From: Gammaproteobacteria bacterium
GTDB taxonomy: Bacteria > Pseudomonadota > Gammaproteobacteria > Pseudomonadales > PIVM01
NCBI GenBank assembly: GCA_003353945.1
Contig: PIVM01000001.1
Location: 104,514 to 168,513, forward strand
Length of the DNA: 64,000 nucleotides
Direction of reading: 5' to 3'
A model generated the notes under the pieces. It did not search any database. It worked only from the letters and a program-made list of their open reading frames with translations, and had not been told where the DNA came from. The first letter of the stretch is position 1; every line of letters begins with the position of its first letter. Shown one piece after another: positions 26,534-36,366 of the stretch. The position numbers were made by a program, and so were the translations under genes.

Positions 26534-28738
26534 TCAAGCTTTTTCTATTCGACATGGGATACCATTGTAAAATGGCATGCCAGTAAACTCATCGCCATCA
26601 ATATCCGATACAAACTTTCCGGCAACAATACCAGGCATTACTTCCACACTATTAGGGTCACGTGTTATCAACCCCCAACCATGAGAAAGATAAATACTGC
26701 CGGGCAACACGGCAGTTGATAATGATATTCGCACCAGATCCTCATTAGTTTTGGATATCAGTTTCACTTGATCATTATCGCTGACGTTCATTCCCTCGAC
26801 ATCATCGGGATGAATCACTAAAAAATTCTCGTGCTGATTTTTTTCCTGCCACGGAGTATTTCTATACATGGTGTTGATATTGGCCATGGTGCGACACGTT
26901 GTTGACAGTCGCAGTGGGAATTCATTGTCCTGCACAGGGTCTTGATGCAATTGATCTAAGCTGGACAAAAACTCCGGGATGGCCAGATGCACTTTTTTAT
27001 CCTTTGTTTTCAAACTATCGAAATAGTTGTATTCCTTTTTAGGTGGTTTGCTGAAACCATGGGGGTGTTGCTTCATCTCTTTATAGCTTGTACCCATCAT
27101 TCGGGCTACCATTTTAGACAGGCCTTGCTGACGATTATACTCCCCCTGTTTTCCACAGAGCTTATGAACGAAGTCTAAGCCAGAAAAGATCGATTGAATA
27201 ATCTTATTATCGACACCTTGTACTGTACCGGCATGCTTCAAAATCCCCTTGCAGATTTTCCACTCTGGCCAGCTTTCTCCTAATGGGTCACGAAATTTTT
27301 CTAATAGCTGCAAGTGCGGTTTTAGAAACACCCAAGTAACGCCAAAAGAAATATTTTCCTGTTCCTGAAACATGCATGCGGGCAATACATAATGTGCTTT
27401 ACGGCCAACTTCCGTTAGAAACGGATCGATTGAAACAATAAGTTCTAAATCATCAAATGCTCTTTCCATCTTAGCTGAATCCGTATAACCACGCAGGGGA
27501 TTGCCTCCGGCCACAATCATGGCGCGGATTTGCCCCTCTCCACGGGTCAGTATTTCATCTTGAAGCACACCCGTAGGAAGAAATCCGCCAATCTCTTCAT
27601 GCTTTTTATTTCTTACCCGGGTTTGGTATTTGGGGGCCGGATCATCAAATTCCATCGGGCTCGGAATGACAATAGAGCCTCCGGGCCGACAAATATTATT
27701 CGTAATAAATAACAGTGTCTGAACAGCCCAGGATGATAAGGTCGAATGGACATTAATAATCACGCCCAAATCATATTCAATCACCGCAGATTCAGCCTGT
27801 GCAAACTCAATTGCTGTTGTTTCGATAAGCTTGGCGCTTATTCCCGTATGCTGCTCTGCGAATTCAGGGGTGAACGTACTAATAATAGATTTTACATCAT
27901 TAATTCCGACTGAATACTTATCCACATGTCTCTTGTCATAATGCTCACCAGAAATGATAACGTTCAGCAGAGCCAGTAAAAAATAGATGTCCGTGGATGG
28001 TTGAATGGGCAAATGAATATCTGCCAACTCAGCGGTTTCTGTTTTCCTTGGATCAACCACCATCAATATTTGATCTTTGGATTTCCCTGCCTTTTTTAGA
28101 ACTGGCCCATGCAGTGGGATAGAAACAATGGGGTTGCTGCCCATAATAATGATATATCGTGAATTTTCATAATCAGCGCAGCCATCAAAAAACGTTAAGC
28201 CATACATCTTTTGATTAACCAGATATTTACTTAACAGCTCGTTACTGGGAGGACCAAAACAGTTACGACTGCCCAGTGCTTTTAGCATTAACACTTCAAC
28301 CAGGTGTTGCATGGTGGAATGCATCGACCCACCCAGCGCAAGACCAATAGAGCGGCCAGAATAATCCTTCCTGATTCGCTTTAGTTCTTCTCCGATTCCT
28401 TTCAGGGCTTCATCCCAGCTCACTTCGACCAAGTTACCATCAATACGTTTTAGCGGTTTGGTTAAACGATGGGGGCTATCCAATGAGGTATAGAGATTTA
28501 CTCCTTTATTGCAAATAAAGCCCTTACTGCGGGGATTCTTTTTATCGCCGACAATTTTTACGATTTTGTCATTTCTATTTAATGAAAGAATAATGCCACA
28601 GTAAGCACCGCACAGCAGGCAGGCACTCACACACTCCTTAACAATATGCTTATCAGATTGAATAACGTTTGTAGTCACTTTTTGCCTTCGTTTATTTTCA
28701 ATAATTGCTCCACAGTTTCTCGATCTATCTTCACCCAT
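26534..28738 (-). CDS. Cytoplasmic molybdopterin oxidoreductase (second copy)
   Basis: A 734-residue DMSO reductase-superfamily enzyme with a [4Fe-4S] site (Cys40, Cys43, Cys47, Cys76), MGD-binding segments (IIIMGSNPIVS, MVVDPRKTETA, VAGGNPLRGY) and a C-terminal cofactor domain (LVIHPDDVEGM ... IYLSHGWGLI). No twin-arginine signal is present. It is clearly related in plan to the enzyme at 3139-5289 but differs widely in sequence. The substrate is unknown. The start is uncertain: the N-terminal 20 residues are basic and poorly conserved-looking, and a GTG at codon 21 is an alternative. A perfect palindrome lies 35 bases upstream. Confidence 0.87.
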   Translation of the reverse strand: MGEDRSRNCGAIIENKRRQKVTTNVIQSDKHIVKECVSACLLCGAYCGIILSLNRNDKIVKIVGDKKNPRSKGFICNKGVNLYTSLDSPHRLTKPLKRIDGNLVEVSWDEALKGIGEELKRIRKDYSGRSIGLALGGSMHSTMQHLVEVLMLKALGSRNCFGPPSNELLSKYLVNQKMYGLTFFDGCADYENSRYIIIMGSNPIVSIPLHGPVLKKAGKSKDQILMVVDPRKTETAELADIHLPIQPSTDIYFLLALLNVIISGEHYDKRHVDKYSVGINDVKSIISTFTPEFAEQHTGISAKLIETTAIEFAQAESAVIEYDLGVIINVHSTLSSWAVQTLLFITNNICRPGGSIVIPSPMEFDDPAPKYQTRVRNKKHEEIGGFLPTGVLQDEILTRGEGQIRAMIVAGGNPLRGYTDSAKMERAFDDLELIVSIDPFLTEVGRKAHYVLPACMFQEQENISFGVTWVFLKPHLQLLEKFRDPLGESWPEWKICKGILKHAGTVQGVDNKIIQSIFSGLDFVHKLCGKQGEYNRQQGLSKMVARMMGTSYKEMKQHPHGFSKPPKKEYNYFDSLKTKDKKVHLAIPEFLSSLDQLHQDPVQDNEFPLRLSTTCRTMANINTMYRNTPWQEKNQHENFLVIHPDDVEGMNVSDNDQVKLISKTNEDLVRISLSTAVLPGSIYLSHGWGLITRDPNSVEVMPGIVAGKFVSDIDGDEFTGMPFYNGIPCRIEKA

Positions 28739-28772
28739 AACTTTACGGAAGGCAAATTATCTATATTTAAGT

Positions 28773-28797
28773 AACAGATAAGTTACACTTATCTGTT
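28773..28797. promoter_or_regulatory. Palindromic candidate operator
   Basis: AACAGATAAG (28773-28782) and CTTATCTGTT (28788-28797) form a perfect 10-base inverted repeat with a 5-base spacer, 35-59 bases upstream of the molybdopterin oxidoreductase start. Its size and symmetry fit a dimeric regulator site better than a terminator. Confidence 0.55.
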
Positions 28798-28800
28798 GCT

Positions 28801-28995
28801 GTGAGCAAACTCTCTCCAATTCAGCACATTCCAGCCTTTGAGGCACAAGGCCATCAAGAGTTGGCCAATTTCTATCAAAAGAGAATCATGGATGATCAGC
28901 AGCCTGCAGTTTATATGCTTGCGAGTAGGCGAAATGGCACTCTGTATATTGGAGTAACAAGCAATCTGGGACAAGGTGTCTCAGCGTTTAACTGA
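28801..28995 (+). pseudogene. Truncated GIY-YIG endonuclease-domain relic
   Basis: A 64-codon frame that contains AVYMLASRRNGTLYIGVTS, the start of a GIY-YIG domain of the UPF0213 type (GIY appears as VYM, YIG as YIG). The reading stops about ten residues later, before the rest of the normal 80-100-residue domain. The following 330 bases hold many stops, so this is the remnant of a decayed gene. Confidence 0.65.
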
Positions 28996-29328
28996 ACAAT
29001 GTAGAGCCTGCAGCAACGGGTGATTTCCGGGAAGTCCCAACTGGGTAAATCGACTATTAGGCAGAGTCCAGGAGAAGGGTAAACTACGGTCCTCACTTCT
29101 TCATCTACTTCAATGGCCGGTTAGATGCATTACCAGCAATGTATGTGAGTTCAGTATTAGGCCAGTCGGTTTTTGTATCTACTCTGTACGAAATTTATTG
29201 AGTTTATGAGCTCGCTGAGCACAGCACAGAGTCATATTCGTGCTTCCGATTTTGGCAAGGAGCTGCCAGGTCAGATCTAAACAAAGAATCGATTTGCATG
29301 GACCGGTATCGAACCGATACAAATCAGA
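28996..29328. other. Degraded intergenic DNA after the GIY-YIG relic
   Basis: About 330 bases with stops in all frames. Short coding-like stretches are visible (for example a frame reading YFNGRLDALPAMYVSS near 29107-29155), which suggests remains of another gene, but I cannot name it. Confidence 0.4.
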
Positions 29329-31113
29329 CTATAACGACAGCTTTTCCCTAAGTTTGTTTTTCAACTTATCCTCGGCTTTTCTCTTTTCCTGCTTTTTGTG
29401 GTCGTCTAACTTTTGCTTCAATAAATCATCCAACTGACTGAGTTGACCATCCATAATAATCTGTTGCGACGATAGACCCCCTAGCTTTTCGCTATTGCCA
29501 GCGAGATAGGTCTTAAGCTTGTTATCCAGTTTTCGCTTCAGCTTTTTCTGTAAATCTTTTTCCTTTTGTTTAAGTCGTTTCGATACTGCCGCTTTTATTT
29601 GACGGTCCAAATCTGATTTTATATCAACGGCAACATCACCCATTGCGCCTTTGATATTTGCCTGCAAAGTAAATTGCTGGATATTATCCAGTGCCTTACC
29701 CAATTCCTTGGCAAGTCCTTCTTTGGCTTCGCTGACAAAGTCAGCCTGTTGAAATTTTGCTTTGGCTTGACCTCCGACAATTTGATCCTGATAAAAAAGA
29801 TCGCCTCTTACATCCGCTTGTGCTGCAGCCAATGTAATCGGTAAGCGGCTGATTGTCATATTTTCAAGCTGTAGACCTTGCACGATGTATTGAATGTTGT
29901 CTGAGCTCTTAACGGGATTACTGTGATCGAAAACGCCTTCTACAATGACAGTTCTGATCTTGTCAAGCTTCTCCCCCTTGAGATGCAGTAATGTCGGGCG
30001 GCCAATAATCTCCGGCTGATGCGTGATATCCTCAATTCTTATTGCAAATTGACCCATCGGCAATTGCAAATCCAGCTTTGCATTGCGTATTAAAAAATCC
30101 GGTGTCGGATCGTCACTGTGAAAATGGATGTAACGACCATCCAGGCGATCCGGCACTTGTTCTTTGTCTTTATCCTCACTGGAGCCGATAAAAGGTTTTG
30201 CCTTGTCATACCAATACAGGGCTTTTTTCGATATCTGCGTTACTGAGTCACCAAACAACAAACGAGACAGGTTGGATGCACCCATTTCATCCAGGCTGTA
30301 CTTGCTTTTTAGGTGTTGCCAGTCTTCGCCGGGTGCTTCTCTCAATAATTTCAACTGACGCGTCAATTTATTATAACTTTGCTTATATTGATCCTTCGCC
30401 GTTTTAAGATTTTTACGATCCTGTTTAATATCTCTCTTTAGCTGTTTCAAACGTTTTTGCCGTTGCTTAAAATCATCCAGAGATTTAATTTTATCTTTTG
30501 TAATCGCCTTAACTTCCTGTTTATACCGAGCAATCTTTGCTTTGTCAGGCAGCTTGTCGCTAATATCGGCCAGTTTACGTTTTTCCGCGGCATAAAGCCT
30601 GTCCCATTCTTTCTTTCGTTTTTCTGTTAATAAAGGCTCTTTCTTGAGTATGTCATCCGCACTGGGCAGGTCGATAGACATATCATCAAACATGTCCAGT
30701 TCTTTGTCTTTGCTTTCTGACTCGTCTCTCTGTTCTTTGGTTTGGCTGGCAGGCAAAGCGCCAGAAACGCGGCGTGGTGTTTCCAGCTGTACCTGATGAA
30801 TAGTAATCTCATCAATGATGATTTGTCCCCACAACAGTTTTAGCAGGTCAAGTTTGGCCTCTGCGCGATCAAACTCAAACAGGTTTTGCATGGGTTGATC
30901 AGGGTCAGCCACACTAAGCTCATGCAATAAAAAACCAAAGGGTTGAATGGCAAGAGCAACGTCAGCCACATTGACTTTTGCTCCTACGGCTTCACTGCCG
31001 TAATGTTCAATACTGGTTTTAATCAATGGTGCTGCCAGCAACCACCAAATAGACAAAACAGCACCGATAATAATAAGAAAGGAAATCAAGCCCGACCAAC
31101 GTATCCAGCGCAT
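29329..31113 (-). CDS. TIGR03545-family protein
   Basis: A 594-residue envelope protein. A single membrane anchor (about residues 8-30) is followed by an AsmA-like opening (IDEITIHQVQLETPRR), a long Lys-rich coiled-coil segment (about 150-270) and a second AsmA-like region. It matches the uncharacterised TIGR03545 family, whose members are encoded beside TIGR03546, as here. The two genes share one base (TGATG), giving coupled translation. It is probably inner-membrane anchored with a periplasmic body. A role in lipid or envelope homeostasis is inference from AsmA similarity only. Confidence 0.8.
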   Translation of the reverse strand: MRWIRWSGLISFLIIIGAVLSIWWLLAAPLIKTSIEHYGSEAVGAKVNVADVALAIQPFGFLLHELSVADPDQPMQNLFEFDRAEAKLDLLKLLWGQIIIDEITIHQVQLETPRRVSGALPASQTKEQRDESESKDKELDMFDDMSIDLPSADDILKKEPLLTEKRKKEWDRLYAAEKRKLADISDKLPDKAKIARYKQEVKAITKDKIKSLDDFKQRQKRLKQLKRDIKQDRKNLKTAKDQYKQSYNKLTRQLKLLREAPGEDWQHLKSKYSLDEMGASNLSRLLFGDSVTQISKKALYWYDKAKPFIGSSEDKDKEQVPDRLDGRYIHFHSDDPTPDFLIRNAKLDLQLPMGQFAIRIEDITHQPEIIGRPTLLHLKGEKLDKIRTVIVEGVFDHSNPVKSSDNIQYIVQGLQLENMTISRLPITLAAAQADVRGDLFYQDQIVGGQAKAKFQQADFVSEAKEGLAKELGKALDNIQQFTLQANIKGAMGDVAVDIKSDLDRQIKAAVSKRLKQKEKDLQKKLKRKLDNKLKTYLAGNSEKLGGLSSQQIIMDGQLSQLDDLLKQKLDDHKKQEKRKAEDKLKNKLREKLSL

Positions 31114-31631
31114 CAGTTTCCTCCTCCCTGGCCAAGTGTTTCATACAAGCGATAAAACTTACTGGCTTTCAACCATTTTGCTAATTTGGTTTTTTCCACC
31201 CACGCCATAACATGGCTGCGGTATTTGATAATTAAATAGCGGAAAATAATAAACACAGGTATAGCCGAAATGCTCGCCAGTACGAAACTACCCAAAGTAA
31301 GGGTGTGGTTAAAATGCAGTAATCGCCAGATATCACTTTGGTAGAGTGTTGTCCATAAGGGTTGTAGTGCTTGATGCGTCAGCAATAATTCACCCAGCGA
31401 GTTAAATATGGGATCGCACAAATAGGCCAGTGCAGAAAAGAAAGTAAAGCCGACTAAAAAAGCACTCAAATTGATGCGCACAATACACACTAGCAAAAGA
31501 AAAATAAGATTATGCGCAGACCAAAGCGGTGTCAGGCCAAGTATCATACCAAGCGCAAAGGCCAGACTTATTTGTCCGGGGTTGGAATCGGAATTCAGCA
31601 CTTTTAGAAATTTTGCCAATTGTGTAAGCAT
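31113..31631 (-). CDS. TIGR03546-family membrane protein (DUF2062-like)
   Basis: A 172-residue polytopic protein with hydrophobic segments at about 20-42, 44-70 and 105-130. The pattern ALGMILGLTPLWSAHNLI marks TIGR03546/DUF2062. It always accompanies TIGR03545, encoded next with a one-base stop/start overlap. The function is unknown; a membrane partner for the AsmA-like protein is likely. It starts 33 bases after the RND pump stop, so may be transcribed with it. Confidence 0.82.
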   Translation of the reverse strand: MLTQLAKFLKVLNSDSNPGQISLAFALGMILGLTPLWSAHNLIFLLLVCIVRINLSAFLVGFTFFSALAYLCDPIFNSLGELLLTHQALQPLWTTLYQSDIWRLLHFNHTLTLGSFVLASISAIPVFIIFRYLIIKYRSHVMAWVEKTKLAKWLKASKFYRLYETLGQGGGN

Positions 31632-31664
31632 TAGACATCCTCTATCGTTGCATTGGGCAAAACG

Positions 31665-34600
31665 TTATATGGCTGAGTCGACCTCAGCTTGTGCTACCCT
31701 GCTACCAGTAAGGCGTGCAAGATCATTCAGCATAACATACAGACAGGGTACTAATAATAAGGTAATTACGGTAGCAAATATAATGCCGAATCCCAGTGAT
31801 ACAGCCATCGGAATAACGAATTGGGCTTGCACACTGGACTCCAGCAACATGGGCAAAACACCAAAAAACGTGGTTAGGGAAGTTAACATAATAGCTCGAA
31901 AACGTTGACATCCCGCACCAACAACAGCCTCCATAATTGATTCGCCTTTTTCCTTTGCCCGATTGATAAAATCCACCATAATAAGGCTATCGTTCACAAC
32001 CACGCCACTGAGCGCTATGATACCAAAAATTGACATCATACTAACGGCCAATCCCATCAGCATATGTCCTACCACCGCACCGATAATACCAAAGGGAATA
32101 ACGCTCATAATGACTATAGGCTGTAAGTAGGATCGCAACGGCACCGCCAATAAGGCAAAAATGCCAAACAATGATAAAGCAAAACCGGTAAACAGGCTTG
32201 TTTCCATTTTCTGGTCTTCCAAGGAACTGCCATCCAGCTTAAAACTGACATTCGGGTATTGTTTAAAAAGCTGTTGGAAATACTCTTCGGTAATTTCAGT
32301 CACAATCTGACGTGGTTCAACATGTGCTTTATCTACCATAGCACTTACTTGCAGGGCTCGCTTGCCGTTGATGCGTGTCATCTTGGCATAGCCGGGTGTA
32401 ATCTGCATATCTGCAACTGCTAAAATGGGAACTTCATTGCCCTGTGCAGTTCGAATGTACATACTTTCCAGATTGGAAATCGAGCGCCTGTCAGATAGGG
32501 GATAGCGCACCATCACTTTGATCTCATCATTGCCCCTTTGTATACGCTGTGCCTCCGCGCCATAAAAAGCTTCTCGTACCTGGCGTCCGAGATCCGCGAG
32601 GGTAATACCCAGCGCTTGAGCGCCCGGTTTGATTTGCAAATGAATTTCATCAATGGTTTCACTGGCACCGTTTTTCACATCATAGACACCTGCGTAACTT
32701 TGCAGTTTCTGAGCTAATTCATTCGCAGCCGCTTCCAGTTCAGTTTTATCTTCTGCTAATAGATTAAATGCTATATCCGGTCCGGAATCCGGTTCTGCTG
32801 CAGAGAATGATAAAACCTTTGCACCGGGTATCTCTCCAACCTCTTCACGCCATCGATTAACAATATCATATGAAGTGATTTCACGTTCCTCCTGTTTAGT
32901 CATTTCCAGCATAAAGAACCCGATCAGACCTTGCTGGCCGTAGCTAAAAACGTGTTTGATAAATCCCCTTTCGTCTCCTGTTTCTTTTTTATGGCGCTTT
33001 TCCATTCGATATATCGATTCAGAAATATGTTGAATAGCTGCCATTGTCTGATGTTCCGCTGTCCCCCTGGCCATTTCCAGATTGACTTGTACAAAATCAT
33101 TGGGAGCATCTGGCACCATGACATATCGCGCCCAGCCGCCACCAATCAAGCCGATAATCAATATCAAAGAGGCAATGAAACAGGCCAGCGTCGTGTAGCG
33201 GTTTGCTATGGCTTTTTTTAAAAAAGGCGCATAAGTATGACTAATAAAATGATACAAATGACGATTACAGGCTTTCTGCAATGTATTTTGTGCATCACTT
33301 TTAATCCAACGAAATATGCCAGTGTGCATCGATGCCAGATGGGCCGGCAATATCCATTTCGATTCAATCAATGAAAAGAGCAAACAAAATAGAACAACAA
33401 AACCGCATGCGGCTGGAAAGTTATGCCAAACACCACTAATAAAGATGGTAGGCATAAATGCGCAAATTGTAGTGAGTACACCAAACGTGGCGGGGACTGC
33501 CACTCTATGAGTGCCTTCAATGACATGTTGTAAGGAATGACCATGGCGATTTATTTGGCTGTGGACGCTTTCACCGATAATGATGGCATCATCAACAACA
33601 ATTCCCAGAACGAGAATGAAACCAAACAAGCTGATCATATTTAAACTTACATCGAATGGTTCTAAAGGCAGAAGAGCAAAAGCACCCAGAAAACACACCG
33701 GCAAACCCATCATCACCCAAAAAGCGATTTTGAGTTCCATAAATAAGCTCAGAGTAATAAAGACCAGAATCGCGCCCAGTAATAAATTTTTCAACATCAT
33801 GGATAAACGACTTTGCAGGTAAAACGTAGAATCTGCCCAATCTGCCAGGTAGACCCCCTGGGGCAGCTCTTTGCGTTTATCTTCGATATATTCCTTTACC
33901 GTTTCCGCAATTGACAGAGTATCCTGATCCCCTACGGCGGAGATGGCCATGCCAACACTGTAGGCGCTATCAAACAAAGCAAAGCCTTCATGCTCTTCAA
34001 ATCCATCATCAATTGTCGCAATATCACCTAATGTTAGCCGCGTGCCATCAGCAAAGGAAACAAGCACAAGCTTTTCAAATTCCTTTTGTCGATAGGCCTG
34101 ACCTTGTGTGCGCAGCATAATGTCGCCATTCTCTGTGCGAATTGATCCACCCGGCATATCAATCGATGCATTACGAATAACTTGTGCAACCCGACTTAAG
34201 GTCAAGCTGTATTTACGCAATGCATTCTCATCCACCTCAATCGTAATCTCATACTCTCGAGCACCCCAAATGGCAACTTTCGCAATATCGGTATCAGCGA
34301 GCAGCTCTTGTTTAATTTCTTCTGCTAGCGCTTTGGCAGTAAACTCATTGACCTCACCGTAAATCTGTAACTGAATGGCCTGAGTGGTTTTATCATATTT
34401 TTTTATCGTGGGGCTTTCGGCTTCAATGGGGAAACTGCTGATTCCATCAACGGCGATTTTAATTTCATCCATTACCTCCGCCAGATCAAATCCATCATGC
34501 ACCTCAATACGAACAGTCGCATTGGAATCAGCTGAGTGCGATTCAATGCGATTAATTTCATCGATATCCTTAATAGCCTCTTCTATTTTGAGAACGATGC

Positions 34601-34811
34601 CGCGTTCAACTTCACTGGGTGCTGCACCGGGATAATACATTTTGATGGTGACAATATTGGATTGAAAAGCTGGATGAAGTTCCTTTTTAATCGTCGCTGC
34701 TGAATAAATGCCGGACAGCATAATCAAGACCATCAGTAAATTTGCTGCAACGTGATTACTTGCAAACCATGCAATAATGCCTTTTTTTATTTCACTATCG
34801 GTTTCGTTCAC
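31665..34811 (-). CDS. RND-family efflux pump, inner membrane subunit
   Basis: A 1048-residue proton-driven transporter of the AcrB/HAE1 fold: TM1 at about residues 15-33, a periplasmic pore domain, TM2-6 at about 340-470, TM7 near 540, and TM8-12 at about 860-1030. Charged residues in TM4 (VVDDAIIIGES, the DD pair) are the proton relay. It pumps hydrophobic solutes outward with the adaptor encoded just upstream (4-base overlap). No outer-membrane TolC-like gene is present, so it must use one encoded elsewhere. The substrate is unknown. Confidence 0.93.
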   Translation of the reverse strand: MNETDSEIKKGIIAWFASNHVAANLLMVLIMLSGIYSAATIKKELHPAFQSNIVTIKMYYPGAAPSEVERGIVLKIEEAIKDIDEINRIESHSADSNATVRIEVHDGFDLAEVMDEIKIAVDGISSFPIEAESPTIKKYDKTTQAIQLQIYGEVNEFTAKALAEEIKQELLADTDIAKVAIWGAREYEITIEVDENALRKYSLTLSRVAQVIRNASIDMPGGSIRTENGDIMLRTQGQAYRQKEFEKLVLVSFADGTRLTLGDIATIDDGFEEHEGFALFDSAYSVGMAISAVGDQDTLSIAETVKEYIEDKRKELPQGVYLADWADSTFYLQSRLSMMLKNLLLGAILVFITLSLFMELKIAFWVMMGLPVCFLGAFALLPLEPFDVSLNMISLFGFILVLGIVVDDAIIIGESVHSQINRHGHSLQHVIEGTHRVAVPATFGVLTTICAFMPTIFISGVWHNFPAACGFVVLFCLLFSLIESKWILPAHLASMHTGIFRWIKSDAQNTLQKACNRHLYHFISHTYAPFLKKAIANRYTTLACFIASLILIIGLIGGGWARYVMVPDAPNDFVQVNLEMARGTAEHQTMAAIQHISESIYRMEKRHKKETGDERGFIKHVFSYGQQGLIGFFMLEMTKQEEREITSYDIVNRWREEVGEIPGAKVLSFSAAEPDSGPDIAFNLLAEDKTELEAAANELAQKLQSYAGVYDVKNGASETIDEIHLQIKPGAQALGITLADLGRQVREAFYGAEAQRIQRGNDEIKVMVRYPLSDRRSISNLESMYIRTAQGNEVPILAVADMQITPGYAKMTRINGKRALQVSAMVDKAHVEPRQIVTEITEEYFQQLFKQYPNVSFKLDGSSLEDQKMETSLFTGFALSLFGIFALLAVPLRSYLQPIVIMSVIPFGIIGAVVGHMLMGLAVSMMSIFGIIALSGVVVNDSLIMVDFINRAKEKGESIMEAVVGAGCQRFRAIMLTSLTTFFGVLPMLLESSVQAQFVIPMAVSLGFGIIFATVITLLLVPCLYVMLNDLARLTGSRVAQAEVDSAI

Positions 34812-36043
34812 AATGCAGGCTCTCTATGGATGTCAGCCGCTGGCTTGCTGTGTTGCGGTTCTGCAATACGCACTTTTGTGCCCGGAAGAACGGCACCAAC
34901 AGATGTCAGACAAATTCGTTCCCCGTCACTCAATCCTTCTTTGACATACATCGATGTATCTCCTGCGCGTAGTATCCGTACAACGCGCTCCTGCAAACGA
35001 TTGTCGTCATCAACGACCCATAATTTGTTTCCGGCTCGCAGAAGTTGACGAGGCAATTTGACTAGTCCGTCTATAAGACGCCCTTCTATCTCGGCTTCTA
35101 CAAAACTACCAATACGCAAGGGCGTAAAATCACGGTTGCTTTTCTTATTTTTTATACCATAGGGGTCATCGATTTGCGCCACAACGAACAAAACCCGGCT
35201 TCTTTCGTCCAGTACAGTTTCTGTTCTGGTTAACAATGCCTGCCATTGCCTTTCCTGATCATCAATCCGGTTGCTAAGTAACACTGCTGGCAAGGGGGTG
35301 GGCAGATTGTTTCTTTCATTGTTAAATACTTCAGGGAGTTGTAAGTACGGCAATTTGCTTTCTGGAATAGCTAGTCGAATTTCCGCCCGGTCAACGTCAA
35401 AACTCACTCCCAATGGCGTACCAGCATTGACGAACTGGCCAATATCAACCAGTTTTTTACGTAAAACACCGTTGTAGGGCGCTTTTATTGCAGTGCGCGC
35501 CAAGTCGTCTTTCGCCGACTGCAAATCCGCTAGCGCCGAATCAAGCATCGCTTGCGCATCTGTTAGCTGTGGTTCACGTAAAGCCAAGGCCTTTGTTTCC
35601 AAACTGACCTTCCCCCTGTCACCACGCTTCTTCCAATCCTGCTGTGCTACAAATCCTCTCCCCTTCTCCTGAGCCAGTTCGCTACGAGCCCTTGCAACCT
35701 GAGCTTCTGCCCTTTTTAGTTGGGTTTGGTAATTTCGATCATCAATCTGCAGTAATATATCGCCTTTCTTGAAAATACCTCCGGCTAGAAACGCCGTGGA
35801 CACGTCTATGACTTTGCCTGATACCTCTGATATCAGCGTTGTTTCAGTGCGTGGCGATACGAGACCCTGTGCTTTCACCGTAATTTGGAACGCTTTTTTT
35901 CTGATTTCTTCAACATTGACCAGCAACGGTTTTTTGTCCAAAACTGCTTTTTCAGCCTGTGGTCTGGAAATGATGAGCAAAGCTGCAACCATCATGGCAA
36001 CAACAATGATAACTAACGGTAGAATATGTGTTTTATGAGTCAT
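34808..36043 (-). CDS. RND efflux periplasmic adaptor (membrane fusion protein)
   Basis: A 411-residue HlyD/AcrA-type adaptor: an N-terminal membrane anchor (about 8-28), lipoyl halves (about 60-100 and 195-230), an alpha-hairpin (about 105-190, rich in Ala/Gln/Arg), and beta-barrel and membrane-proximal domains to the end. It joins the inner-membrane pump encoded next to an outer-membrane channel. It is the first gene of the four-gene minus-strand run pump, TIGR03546, TIGR03545. Confidence 0.92.
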   Translation of the reverse strand: MTHKTHILPLVIIVVAMMVAALLIISRPQAEKAVLDKKPLLVNVEEIRKKAFQITVKAQGLVSPRTETTLISEVSGKVIDVSTAFLAGGIFKKGDILLQIDDRNYQTQLKRAEAQVARARSELAQEKGRGFVAQQDWKKRGDRGKVSLETKALALREPQLTDAQAMLDSALADLQSAKDDLARTAIKAPYNGVLRKKLVDIGQFVNAGTPLGVSFDVDRAEIRLAIPESKLPYLQLPEVFNNERNNLPTPLPAVLLSNRIDDQERQWQALLTRTETVLDERSRVLFVVAQIDDPYGIKNKKSNRDFTPLRIGSFVEAEIEGRLIDGLVKLPRQLLRAGNKLWVVDDDNRLQERVVRILRAGDTSMYVKEGLSDGERICLTSVGAVLPGTKVRIAEPQHSKPAADIHREPAL

Positions 36044-36163
36044 GAGGTGGTATTCAGCCTTGGTATCTGAATGGTTGTCCTGGAAAATATGTTTAGCTTA
36101 TAACCCTTGATACTGTTTTGACCAGCAGTAATTAGCGTGAGCTATGCCGTTATCCCTAACATT

Positions 36164-36195
36164 GGTTACTAACGTAGATGGTTATTAATGTAGAC
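36164..36195. repeat. Tandem 16-base imperfect repeat upstream of the RND operon
   Basis: GGTTACTAACGTAGAT (36164-36179) is followed at once by GGTTATTAATGTAGAC (36180-36195), 13 of 16 bases alike. It lies about 120-150 bases upstream of the adaptor start in the 320-base gap, a position suited to a regulator. The rest of the gap has no gene. Confidence 0.5.
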
Positions 36196-36366
36196 ACTCA
36201 AGTAACATAATTATTTACTAAATGCTGAAATATAGATTTCTGATAATGCAGCTTTTTATTGGTCCATCAACTAAGCTTGAAGGTCCACCACCATGCTCCT
36301 TCGTCTATACTACAAAAAACATGCTCAATCATATGAGTACCGACAACTCAATTCGACATTTCAACT

